A stretch of 8,498 nucleotides of DNA from an uncultured Collinsella sp. (GCA_900549535.1 UROR01000088.1:1-8498), one strand, 5' to 3'. Counted from the first letter of the stretch, positions 1-6,019 are shown. Numbers and translations are program-made. Notes: generated by a model not told the origin, from the sequence alone.

Positions 1-89
1 GGACCCGTACCCGTTCTGGCTGGATTAATGGATGGAAACGGATGTTCTATCGGGACACACATTTTGTCCTATAAGCCTCAAAACCAAGC

Positions 90-103
90 CCGGCCCCGGC
101 CGG
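90..103 (-). terminator. Possible GC-rich terminator after the ATPase gene
   Basis: CCGGCC (90-95) and GGCCGG (98-103) form a GC dyad 15 bp past the ATPase stop codon. On the minus strand it is followed by a short T-rich tract (GGTTTTG, 79-85). The two-base centre means the real loop must open wider, so this is only a weak call. The rest of 1-117 holds no gene I can support; 53-57 and 65-69 form a second small dyad (GGACA/TGTCC). Confidence 0.35.
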
Positions 104-117
104 TGGGACCACAGGCG

Positions 118-2070
118 CTACAGGTTCTTGACACCCATCGCGCGCATGGCGTTCAGGATGGCGATGATCGCCACGCCCACGTCGCCAAAGACGGCAAGCC
201 ACATATTGGCGATGCCCAGTGCCGCAAGCACCAGAATCAGCAGCTTAATGCCCAACGCAAAGATGATGTTCTGCCAAACAATTGACATGGTCTTGCGCGC
301 CACGCGGATCGCGCGGGAGATGTTGGACGGCTTGTCGTCCATCAGCACCACGTCGGCGGCCTCGATCGCGGCGTCCGAGCCCATGGCGCCCATGGCAATG
401 CCCACATCGGCGCGCGTAAGCACAGGCGCGTCGTTGATGCCGTCACCGACAAAGGCGAGCTTGCCCTTGCCACTTTCGGCCGCAAGCAACGCCTCAACGC
501 GCTCGACCTTGTCGCCCGGCAGGAGCTGCGCGTGGAACTCGTCGAGACCGAGTTGCTTGGCCACAGACGCTGCAACCTCCTCGCGGTCGCCCGTGAGCAT
601 GACGGTTCGGTTGATACCGGCGGCATGCAGGTCGCGAATCGTTTGCTCGGCATCGGCCTTAACGGTGTCTGCAATCACGATGTGGCCGACATACACGCCG
701 TTCACGAGCACGTGGAGGATTGTGCCGGCAACCTCACAGTCCGGTGCTTCAACGCCGGCCGCGGCGAGCATCTTGGCGTTGCCGACGACGACGTGCTTGC
801 CGTCGATGGTTGCCGTCACGCCGTGGCCCGCGTCGTTGGCGGAGTCGCTCACGCGCTTGGGGTCGACCTCGCCCTGGTAGGCGTCGCGCACGGACTGCGC
901 GATGGGGTGATCAGAGAACGATTCAGCAAGGGCTGCGACTTCGAGCAGCGACTGCTCGGTATAGCCAGCCTCGGGGTGCACCGCGACGACTGAGAACGTG
1001 CCGTTGGTGAGGGTGCCCGTTTTGTCGAAGACGACGGTGTCCACGTCGGCGAGCGTCTCGAGGTAGTTGGAGCCCTTGATGAGAACGCCCAGCTTGGACG
1101 CGCCGCCGATGCCGCCAAAGAAACTCAACGGTACGCTGATCACGAGGGCGCACGGGCAGCTGACGACCAGGAAGGTCAGGCCGCGCAGGATCCAATCGGA
1201 CCAAGCGCCAGTCACCAGGCCGCCGCCAAGCGCGAGCACCGCGGCAGCGCCAGTGACGGCGGGGGTGTAGACGCGGGCAAAGCGCGTGATGAAGTTCTCG
1301 GTGCGCGCCTTCTTTTCGCTGGCATTCTCCACGAGCTCCAGAACACGCGCGACGGTGGACTCGCCAAAGGGCTTGGTGGTGCGCACGTGGATGAGGCCCG
1401 TCATGTTGATGCAACCGCTGATGATATCGTCGCCGGTCTTGGCCAGGCGGGGGACCGACTCGCCCGTGAGTGCGGCGGTGTCGAGCTGGGTTTCGCCCTC
1501 GACGATGACGCCGTCGATAGGCACGCGCTCGCCGGGCTTGACCACGATCACGGTGCCGACGGCGATGTCATCGGGAAAGACCTGTTCGAGTGTGCCGTCG
1601 GCTTGCTCGACGTTAGCGTAGTCGGGCGCGATGTCCATCATGGCACTGATCGACTTGCGGCTCTTGCCCACGGCGTATGCCTGGAACAACTCGCCGACCT
1701 GGTAGAACAGCATGACAGCGGCGCCTTCGGCCATGTGCGGGTCGGTGTCGGGGAAGAGCACCATGGCAAACGCGCCGATGGTCGCGACGGCCATGAGGAA
1801 GCTCTCGTCGAAGGCCTTGCCGCGGCGGATGTTATTGAATGCCTTTTGCAGTACGTCGTAGCCGGCAATCAAAAACGGCACGAGGAACAGCACAAAGCTG
1901 GCGTAGATGTTGCCGGGCTCCCCAAATGCGATAGCGAGGGCGCCGAGCTCGTCGAGGGCATAAACAACGGCAAAAATGCCCAGTGCTACCAGGATGCGGT
2001 TGCGCTTGTGCTCAAGGGACTCTTTCTTCTTGCGCTTCTTCTTTTTCTTTTTGGAATCGGCGGCCGCCAT
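118..2070 (-). CDS. Heavy-metal translocating P1B-type ATPase (Zn/Cd/Pb type) lacking an N-terminal HMA domain
   Basis: ATP-driven export of divalent soft metals (Zn2+, Cd2+, Pb2+) across the cytoplasmic membrane. All P-type ATPase signatures are present over 650 residues: TGES of the actuator domain (202-205), CPC metal site in a membrane helix (305-307), DKTGT with the phosphorylated Asp (D349), the HP pair of the P1B nucleotide-binding domain (388-389), TGD (493-495) and GDGINDAP (542-549). About eight membrane segments are visible (near 25-48, 55-72, 88-107, 112-132, 267-288, 293-318, 600-618, 622-645). K609 and D630 in the last two match the Zn/Cd/Pb subgroup pattern. Oddity: instead of the usual CxxC HMA domain, the N-terminus has a Lys/Arg block (residues 7-16); the HMA domain is encoded separately just upstream. 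Start ATG at 2068-2070 has GGGAGG (2079-2084) at 8-nt spacing; stop TAG. Last gene of the repressor/HMA operon, with an operator copy of its own. Exact metal is inferred, not seen. Confidence 0.95.
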   Translation of the reverse strand: MAAADSKKKKKKRKKKESLEHKRNRILVALGIFAVVYALDELGALAIAFGEPGNIYASFVLFLVPFLIAGYDVLQKAFNNIRRGKAFDESFLMAVATIGAFAMVLFPDTDPHMAEGAAVMLFYQVGELFQAYAVGKSRKSISAMMDIAPDYANVEQADGTLEQVFPDDIAVGTVIVVKPGERVPIDGVIVEGETQLDTAALTGESVPRLAKTGDDIISGCINMTGLIHVRTTKPFGESTVARVLELVENASEKKARTENFITRFARVYTPAVTGAAAVLALGGGLVTGAWSDWILRGLTFLVVSCPCALVISVPLSFFGGIGGASKLGVLIKGSNYLETLADVDTVVFDKTGTLTNGTFSVVAVHPEAGYTEQSLLEVAALAESFSDHPIAQSVRDAYQGEVDPKRVSDSANDAGHGVTATIDGKHVVVGNAKMLAAAGVEAPDCEVAGTILHVLVNGVYVGHIVIADTVKADAEQTIRDLHAAGINRTVMLTGDREEVAASVAKQLGLDEFHAQLLPGDKVERVEALLAAESGKGKLAFVGDGINDAPVLTRADVGIAMGAMGSDAAIEAADVVLMDDKPSNISRAIRVARKTMSIVWQNIIFALGIKLLILVLAALGIANMWLAVFGDVGVAIIAILNAMRAMGVKNL

Positions 2071-2093
2071 GATTCAAACCTCCCATTTGAGTG

Positions 2094-2117
2094 TATGAAC
2101 ACTTGCTCATATAATTT
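2094..2117 (-). promoter_or_regulatory. ArsR/SmtB-type operator copy upstream of the ATPase
   Basis: The plus strand reads TATGAACA, four variable bases, then CTCATATAATTT. This matches the operator before the repressor gene (2884-2907) at all but the central four positions. It lies directly upstream of the ATPase Shine-Dalgarno (2079-2084), where a bound repressor would block transcription. A possible promoter on the minus strand is TTGCCG (2133-2138) with TTATAT (2109-2114) and 18-bp spacing, its -10 inside the operator; that promoter call is weaker than the operator call. The same gap holds a small GC hairpin (CCGCG 2130-2134, CGCGG 2140-2144). Confidence 0.65.
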
Positions 2118-2169
2118 CGCGAGCAAAGTCCGCGGCAAGCGCGGCCTTACAGGTCAACGTATGCGCGGG

Positions 2170-2388
2170 TTAGAGAATGATCTCGCAGTCCGGCTCGGCA
2201 TCGGCGGTGAACTCAACGACGCGGTCCAGGACCTCGTCGAACTCGGCGTCGTCGGCCTCGAGCGTCAGCTTCTGGGTCATAAAGTTGACCGAAACGGACT
2301 TGACGCCATCGAGCTTAGCCAGCTCGTCCTGAAGTTCACGCGCGCAGTTGGCGCAATCGATCTCGTCGAGCTTAAACTGCTTTTTCAT
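2170..2388 (-). CDS. Stand-alone HMA-domain metal-binding protein (72 aa)
   Basis: A complete single heavy-metal-associated domain. The metal-binding CxxC is C12-A-N-C15 in the setting DCANCA, the form typical of Zn/Cd ATPase HMA domains, followed by a predicted beta-alpha-beta-beta-alpha-beta pattern (LDGVKSVSVNF, then QKLTLEA). The C-terminus is acidic and carries one further Cys (C68). It most likely acts in the cytoplasm, delivering metal to the ATPase encoded 99 bp downstream or sensing metal for it, replacing the HMA domain that ATPase lacks. That partnership is inferred from gene order and the missing domain. Start ATG at 2386-2388 follows a GGAAAGGAA ribosome site; stop TAA. A CopZ-like copper chaperone is a less likely alternative, given the DCANCA form and the acidic C-terminus. 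Confidence 0.9.
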   Translation of the reverse strand: MKKQFKLDEIDCANCARELQDELAKLDGVKSVSVNFMTQKLTLEADDAEFDEVLDRVVEFTADAEPDCEIIL

Positions 2389-2451
2389 GGTGGGTTCCTT
2401 TCCCTGTGTTAGCGGTCTGGGTGCCGGCCGCGCTGATACCGTGGTTGATTG

Positions 2452-2868
2452 CTATTCGCAGATATGGCTCATGCCCTGGTTGAGCATGGTGTAGACATGA
2501 TCGTCGGCGAGCGAGTAGAGAATGTTGCGGCCGTCGCGGCGGAACTTGACCCGGCCACACCCGCCGCCGAAATTCCGCAACTGTGGGACGAACTGCGCCG
2601 CAAGGTGCTCAACGTCCAGCCGCGCCTGCCCGCGGGGGCTTCGGCGGTGACCGTCGCCGACGATTTCGGCGATGTCTGCGACGCAGCGGTTGTGCCCCAT
2701 GAGCGCGTAGAGGATCTTGATGCGCGTGGTGTCGCTGAAGACCTTGAACAGGTCGGCAAGGTCGTAGAGAAGCTCCTCGTCGGGAAGGTCCTCGGGCGAG
2801 CAGGTGGTGGGGATCACGGGCTCGGTGGCCTCGATGTCGGGTTTCGTTTCATCAACGCGGATGCTCAT
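2452..2868 (-). CDS. ArsR/SmtB-family metal-responsive repressor with its recognition helix replaced by foreign sequence
   Basis: Residues 37-71 (DLADLFKVFSDTTRIKILYA ... RCVADIAEIVG) and 107-138 (VKFRRDGRNILYSLADDHV ... SHICE) are typical of metal-sensing ArsR repressors. The C-terminus has the full alpha-5 zinc site D122-x-H124-x10-H135-x2-E138 known from SmtB/CzrA. The CxC of CadC-type alpha-3 sites is absent (only C62), so a Zn-type sensor is likely. Between the two parts, where the family has about 18 residues of recognition helix (MSxSAVSHQLxxL-like), there are about 35 unrelated residues (72-106) rich in Gly and Arg. The DNA there encodes an RND-pump fragment on the other strand. Start ATG 2866-2868 has AAAGGA (2876-2881) at 7 nt; stop TAG. 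As written, DNA binding should be lost and the operon derepressed, unless this is an assembly error. Confidence 0.85.
   Translation of the reverse strand: MSIRVDETKPDIEATEPVIPTTCSPEDLPDEELLYDLADLFKVFSDTTRIKILYALMGHNRCVADIAEIVGDGHRRSPRGQARLDVEHLAAQFVPQLRNFGGGCGRVKFRRDGRNILYSLADDHVYTMLNQGMSHICE
2545..2676 (+). pseudogene. Fragment of an RND efflux permease gene embedded antisense in the ArsR gene
   Basis: In the plus-strand frame starting at 2545 the sequence reads LDPATPAAEIPQLWDELRRK, then VLNVQPRLPAGASAVTVADD, then FGDV. This matches the conserved N-terminal periplasmic (porter) part of RND-superfamily permeases, where PQLWDELRRKV, LPxGxS and DDFGDVYG are well-known conserved strings. The match stops at FGDV, where RND proteins continue YG; from 2677 on the DNA is ArsR coding sequence. 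No other part of an RND gene, start codon or ribosome site is present, so this is a fragment and not a gene. The stretches 2656-2676 and about 2542-2550 fit both genes, so the exact breakpoints cannot be placed. Confidence 0.75.
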
Positions 2869-2875
2869 TGCAATA

Positions 2876-2881
2876 TCCTTT
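2876..2881 (-). promoter_or_regulatory. Ribosome binding site of the repressor gene
   Basis: AAAGGA on the minus strand, 7 nt from the ATG at 2866-2868. The left operator arm begins at the very next base (2882), so operator and translation signal are packed together. Confidence 0.7.
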
Positions 2882-2938
2882 CATATGAACATGCGCTCAT
2901 ATAATTTACTTTCGATTATATGAGCGCATGTTCATATG
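2882..2938. promoter_or_regulatory. Inverted pair of ArsR operator copies (perfect 24-bp arms)
   Basis: Positions 2882-2905 and 2915-2938 are perfect reverse complements of each other (24 bp, 9-nt centre). Each arm is itself a dyad-like site containing ATATGAAC and CTCATATAAT, the general look of ArsR/SmtB operators, and the sequence recurs at 2094-2117 before the ATPase. The right arm covers the -10 and spacer of the repressor promoter; the left arm lies between the likely transcription start and the ribosome site. The arrangement fits autorepression relieved by metal. Confidence 0.8.
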
Positions 2939-2942
2939 TCAA
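2915..2942 (-). promoter_or_regulatory. Consensus sigma-70-type promoter of the metal-efflux operon
   Basis: Read on the minus strand: TTGACA (2937-2942), 16-bp spacer, TATAAT (2915-2920), both hexamers perfect. Transcription would start near 2908, about 40 nt before the repressor ATG. The -10 and spacer lie inside an operator arm, so a bound repressor would exclude RNA polymerase. Confidence 0.8.
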
Positions 2943-3021
2943 TACAATTTGCGATAATTTCGATGACTGCTTGCCGCCTCGGCGATTTTCTGCGGGTTGG
3001 GAGACATCGACGCAATGCTCG

Positions 3022-3046
3022 CCAACATATTTCGAGATGTTCGGCC
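3022..3046 (+). repeat. 25-bp dispersed motif, copy A
   Basis: One of four related 25-bp cores. On the minus strand it begins GGCCGAACATCTCGAAATA and ends TGTTGG. It shares its ATGTTGG end with copy C (4682-4706) and has the same orientation. Translated on the plus strand it gives PTYFEMFG. Confidence 0.65.
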
Positions 3047-3210
3047 AGCATGCTAAGAAAGCCACCTTGAGAAGCATTAGAACTGTTCATATTTGTACTT
3101 TATCGTGTTAAATACCGCGAGAATCAGTTCTTCCTCTACGGGAGTTCCTGCAGAATCAGTTTTATCTAAAGTTATATTGAGCATTGCTGCAGCCAATCTG
3201 GCACATCGGT

Positions 3211-3235
3211 GGCCGAATAAGTCGAAAAATGTAGG
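3211..3235 (-). repeat. 25-bp dispersed motif, copy B
   Basis: The plus strand begins GGCCGAATAAGTCGAAAAAT and ends GTAGG. Inverted relative to copy A and closest to copy D (4841-4865), with which it also shares the following TGG. Minus-strand translation gives PTFFDLFG. It lies just downstream of the AbiEi-like gene. Confidence 0.7.
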
Positions 3236-3257
3236 TGGACATCCGCAGAGATCGCCT

Positions 3258-4466
3258 TTAGAAGAGCGAATTCTCAATTAGATCAATAATCGTGTCGTCT
3301 TCCGTGCGGTTTTCATCGATTTTTGCGAAAATGTCGCTTTCCCAAGGCCCATTGATTTCCTCAGAAAGGGCCCCGACGTGTTGCATGTCGTCGGGTTCTG
3401 GCACATCGTTGATGCTCGGGTCATCAGCTTGCGGATATTGGCTTGCAATTTCGCGCTTGGCGGCCTCTTCTTCTTTGAGTGTCTCCAGGACGCGGCGGCC
3501 GTATTCGAAGTAGCGCCGCAAGACAAATTGACGAAGAGTTTCTTGCAGGATGGCGAAGTTATCCGGGAGTCGACCGGGCCATATCTTCTCGCGAATGCGA
3601 ATCGCTTCCATGACCCGTCTAAAAGCGGACTGCTTGAAAAACGAATGACGACTAACTGTGATAACGGCATATCCCATGTTTCGCAGCGTGTTTCGGCGTT
3701 CCTCGTCAATTGATTGCTGTTCGGGCTCGTCGTGGTAAAAGCCGTTGTATTCGATATCGGTCATCGAATTTTCGAGCAGCGCGTCGAGGTAGAAAACCGT
3801 CCGTCGCGTTAGGGCGGCGTATCTTTTGGGGACTGGGATCGGATAGTCCGTTTTGATAGCGCGTATGGCTAAGCCACCCATTGACTTGGGCATTGCCAGC
3901 ATCATGACAAACGCCGTTTCGAGTGGGGAGCGACAGCCTTCGCGTACATAAGAAAGTGCCTTAAGTGCTTTATTAGATCCACGATACCCCGATGCCTCTG
4001 AAAAGAAGGCTCTGAGCTCTTCAACGCTGGTTAGGGCTGGGCGCTCGCGATATTGAGTTTCGTCGGACGTTCCAAGCGCGTAGGAGCCGCAGATTTCAAA
4101 GTAATACTCAACGAGCTCCGAAAGGTTGAGGTCGGCTGCTGCTTCTAACGCGCACAGCTTGATATCGACGATGTGGACGTTCGGCTCGAGTTCTAGGTAG
4201 CTTTCTGCATCAAACGTATAGCGCGTGCAGTGGCAGATGCAGCCCTTGCGGTGCCTTTTGGCATTATTGGAAAACGTCAGCACATGGATGCTTTCAGAAT
4301 CGACATTCTTTCTGTTGAGCCATGCTCGCGCCGCTTCCAGGTCGGACGTGGTCGGCGCAGACACCTTGATCTTTTCCATGGGTATGGGATCGGTCGCGTA
4401 GCTTGCGAGCGAGTTGACTGTTTGGTATACAGCGCGTGCCGTGGTATGTGACAGAACGATTCCCAT
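3258..4466 (-). CDS. AbiEi-like/DUF559-type protein with PD-(D/E)XK endonuclease-like C-terminal half
   Basis: Residue numbers count from the longest frame, whose ATG is at 4688; my preferred start is M75 (4464-4466), where family-like sequence begins (MGIVLSHTTA). The middle (LCALEAAADLNLSELVEYYFEICGSYAL, 178-205 region) resembles AbiEi-type antitoxin/DUF559 proteins common in Coriobacteriia. A nuclease-like core follows: SPLETA (E257), FYLD (D302), DIEYNG (E313), D328 and VITVS (342-346), the order of VSR/DUF559 PD-(D/E)XK folds. The usual EYDG is EYNG here, so catalysis is uncertain. A cluster C150-x-C152-x-C154 may bind metal. The C-terminus (about 400-476) is acidic and probably flexible. 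Starts at 4616 or 4688 are possible; the latter lies inside repeat copy C, and none has a clear ribosome site. AT-rich and isolated between repeats, so probably acquired. A defence or toxin-antitoxin role is inferred. Confidence 0.75.
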   Translation of the reverse strand: MGIVLSHTTARAVYQTVNSLASYATDPIPMEKIKVSAPTTSDLEAARAWLNRKNVDSESIHVLTFSNNAKRHRKGCICHCTRYTFDAESYLELEPNVHIVDIKLCALEAAADLNLSELVEYYFEICGSYALGTSDETQYRERPALTSVEELRAFFSEASGYRGSNKALKALSYVREGCRSPLETAFVMMLAMPKSMGGLAIRAIKTDYPIPVPKRYAALTRRTVFYLDALLENSMTDIEYNGFYHDEPEQQSIDEERRNTLRNMGYAVITVSRHSFFKQSAFRRVMEAIRIREKIWPGRLPDNFAILQETLRQFVLRRYFEYGRRVLETLKEEEAAKREIASQYPQADDPSINDVPEPDDMQHVGALSEEINGPWESDIFAKIDENRTEDDTIIDLIENSLF

Positions 4467-4681
4467 ACGCGCATGATGGCATAGCGGACGCCATATACGC
4501 CCGAAACTTCGGGCAACGGTATTGGGGCGCGGCTTATCTTCTGCGAACGGTGGGTTTTGAGCTGTCGTATTGAGGGGGGCAGCTTCGGCTGGGGAGGTTT
4601 CTGTCGGCCGCCCCATTTTGGTGAACTTTAGTTGCGGATTCGTAGCTTCTAAGCGTTTTTGCCGACCGCTCAGATGCCTCA

Positions 4682-4706
4682 CCAACATAATTTGAGTTAT
4701 TCGGCC
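4682..4706 (+). repeat. 25-bp dispersed motif, copy C
   Basis: The most degenerate copy. On the minus strand it begins GGCCGAATAACTCAAATTA and ends TGTTGG. Same orientation as copy A. In the peptide frame of the other copies it reads PT-stop-FELFG, so this copy cannot be translated through. It overlaps the first possible ATG (4686-4688) of the AbiEi-like frame, which argues against that start. Confidence 0.55.
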
Positions 4707-4916
4707 TTATCCTATACGAATGGTGCGATCGCAACGTCCTATTCGAATTGATTCAGGTAGATTTATGGGGCTTGGTTGCGAAATTGGGGCGACTATAGCG
4801 CTCGATTGCGGTTCAAGGGGCCTCGACTAGTGGTTCAGCTGGCCGAACAACTCGAAAAAAGTAGGTGGGCCAACCTGCCGACTATGTGAAGCACGCGAAT
4901 TTGCTCGTTTTGATGC
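4707..4916. other. Intergenic region upstream of the AbiEi-like gene, no supported gene
   Basis: No coding sequence or RNA gene is recognisable. It holds motif copy D (4841-4865) and, at 4754-4768, GGTAGATTTATGGGG, which resembles one half of the REP-like palindromes at 7247-7347. The promoter of the AbiEi-like gene should lie here or just downstream, but I find no convincing -35/-10 pair. Confidence 0.5.
4841..4865 (-). repeat. 25-bp dispersed motif, copy D
   Basis: The plus strand begins GGCCGAACAACTCGAAAAAA and ends GTAGG, followed by TGG as in copy B. Inverted relative to copy C, so the C-D pair repeats the A-B arrangement on the other side of the AbiEi-like gene. The minus-strand reading is GPPTFFELFGQLNH and then a stop. 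Confidence 0.7.
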
Positions 4917-4952
4917 AAACTAGGGTGCAGCCATAAGACTGCGCCCTAGTTT
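4917..4952 (-). terminator. Stem-loop terminator downstream of the exonuclease gene
   Basis: Arms 4917-4930 (AAACTAGGGTGCAG) and 4939-4952 (CTGCGCCCTAGTTT) pair over 14 bp with one T/G mismatch and an 8-nt loop. Located 66 bp past the exonuclease stop on the minus strand, where the stem ends in TAGTTTGC followed by ATCAAAACG. The T-tract is short, so it may act as a terminator or as an RNA 3'-end stabiliser. Confidence 0.65.
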
Positions 4953-5017
4953 ACTGCGTGCCGGTGCCTCCAGACGGATTGCACTGTGCCTGGCAGGCGC
5001 TCCCGCAGATGGATCGG

Positions 5018-5986
5018 TTATTTCGCGAATAGGTTCTTGAGGTTGAACTCGGCCTGTACCGTGCGGAGCATGAGGTCGGTGTCGTCCAGACCCAGATGCT
5101 GCTCGTTGGCGTCGGGCGCGAGGGTGCCGCGACGGCGTGCCCAGTTCTCGAGCGCGGCGGGGGCGGACTCGCGGGGGAGCGAGCGCACGTCGGCGTCCAG
5201 GCTGCGGCAGATCTGGCGCGAGTCGATGACAATGATCTTGCCCGCGCGGCGTGCCTCGGCGTAGCCGTCCAGGTGGATCTTGAACCAGCTGTCCTCAAAC
5301 GCGGCGTTGTGTGCCATGTACGGGTACTTCTTCATGAGCTTGAGCAGCTGCTTCTGCAGCTCCTTGTTCTCGCGGAACGGCTTCTTGCCGTCGATGTCGT
5401 CCCAGGTGATGTGGTGGATATTCGACAGCGGTACATCCTCGCCGCGGTAGATGTCGGGCAGGCCGCAGTAGTGTGCCTCGGCGTCGTGCGGGACGGCGTC
5501 GCTGGTGAGCTCCATGATCTCCCAGCCCACGTTGATGATATAGCCGCGCTCGGGTGCACGGCCGGTGGTCTCGATGTCGATACCGAGCACGGTGCCCTGG
5601 ATGGGCTTGCGGGCGTAGGCCACACCGAGCGCGTCGCGGTCGCCGCGGATTTCGCGCATAACGGACGCGGCAGTGCGCTTTTGCATCTTGCCGATGGCGG
5701 CGCAGGTGTCAGCATCGGACAGGCCGCGCGAAAGCGTCGCGGGCGTCACGTTGCGCAGGCGTGCCTCGCCAATCTGGTCGCACAGGTCGCGGTTGCGGTC
5801 GGCTAGGTCGCGCACGGTGGCAAAGTCGAAGCTGGGGTCGCCCTCGGCGGTAAAGTACTCGGTCTCGAGCACCTTGAGGGCCTCTTCGCCCTTCTGGCGC
5901 TCGGACTCCATGGCGCCGTGATCGCCATAGATAAACATAGGGATAAACGGTTGGCGTTCGTATTCGAGTGCTTGCGAAACGTTCAT
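5018..5986 (-). CDS. DEDDh-family 3'-5' exonuclease (DnaQ/RNase T superfamily)
   Basis: 322 residues. The C-terminal 190 residues form a DnaQ-like exonuclease domain: ExoI motif GIDIETTG with D137 and E139, ExoII motif HNAAFED (226-232) and ExoIII motif HLGLDD with H297 and D302. These four acidic residues and the His bind two metal ions and remove nucleotides from 3' ends of DNA or RNA in the family. In ExoII the residue after Phe is E231 followed by D232, where HNAxFD is usual, so which one serves is unclear. Residues 1-130 are a Glu/Arg-rich extension that I do not recognise; it has no signal peptide or membrane segment, so the protein is cytoplasmic. Start ATG 5984-5986 has AAGGAG (5994-5999) at 7 nt; stop TAA. 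Single-gene unit: divergent from the exporter gene and followed by a stem-loop. The substrate cannot be told from sequence. Confidence 0.88.
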   Translation of the reverse strand: MNVSQALEYERQPFIPMFIYGDHGAMESERQKGEEALKVLETEYFTAEGDPSFDFATVRDLADRNRDLCDQIGEARLRNVTPATLSRGLSDADTCAAIGKMQKRTAASVMREIRGDRDALGVAYARKPIQGTVLGIDIETTGRAPERGYIINVGWEIMELTSDAVPHDAEAHYCGLPDIYRGEDVPLSNIHHITWDDIDGKKPFRENKELQKQLLKLMKKYPYMAHNAAFEDSWFKIHLDGYAEARRAGKIIVIDSRQICRSLDADVRSLPRESAPAALENWARRRGTLAPDANEQHLGLDDTDLMLRTVQAEFNLKNLFAK

Positions 5987-6004
5987 AGGCTGCTCCTTGG
6001 ACGG

Positions 6005-6019
6005 GCCGCGTCGCGCGGC
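6005..6019 (-). other. GC hairpin in the leader of the exonuclease mRNA
   Basis: GCCGCG (6005-6010) and CGCGGC (6014-6019) form a 6-bp stem with a 3-nt loop, 5 bp upstream of the exonuclease Shine-Dalgarno (5994-5999). It could influence translation initiation or mRNA stability; no function is shown. Confidence 0.4.

Larger units (their letters stand above)
2939..3257. other. AT-rich intergenic stretch with two motif copies, no supported gene
   Basis: Between the operator and the end of the AbiEi-like gene I see no convincing coding sequence. Short open frames exist (plus strand from 2920; minus strand 3077-3277) but lack ribosome sites, and each owes its only recognisable peptide to a repeated 25-bp motif. 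The stretch holds motif copies at 3022-3046 and 3211-3235 and is AT-rich (3061-3120 counts 23 G+C of 60). Confidence 0.55.

Noticed and set aside
32..880. 282-aa plus-strand open frame
   Set aside because: Lies antisense to the ATPase, whose motifs are all intact; Ser/Ala/Pro-rich shadow composition.
2022..2052. Run of Lys codons at the ATPase N-terminus as a frameshift or low-complexity error
   Set aside because: The frame is open, the ribosome site fits, and the run uses mixed AAG/AAA/CGC codons, so it is probably a genuine basic tail.
2449..2904. 151-aa plus-strand open frame containing the RND-like segment, as a complete gene
   Set aside because: Only 2545-2676 resembles RND proteins; the rest is the reverse of ArsR coding sequence, and it has no ribosome site.
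2882..2938. Transcription terminator for a plus-strand transcript
   Set aside because: Although a perfect long hairpin, it overlaps a consensus promoter and matches the operator repeated at 2094-2117; no gene ends here.
2920..3111. 63-aa plus-strand frame starting inside the operator, possibly a divergent gene
   Set aside because: Start lies within an operator arm, no ribosome site, no family features beyond the motif peptide.
3077..3277. 66-aa minus-strand small protein with PPTFFDLFGH
   Set aside because: No ribosome site, overlaps the end of the AbiEi-like gene, and its only recognisable part is a repeated motif that carries a stop in another copy. Kept as a repeat, not a gene.
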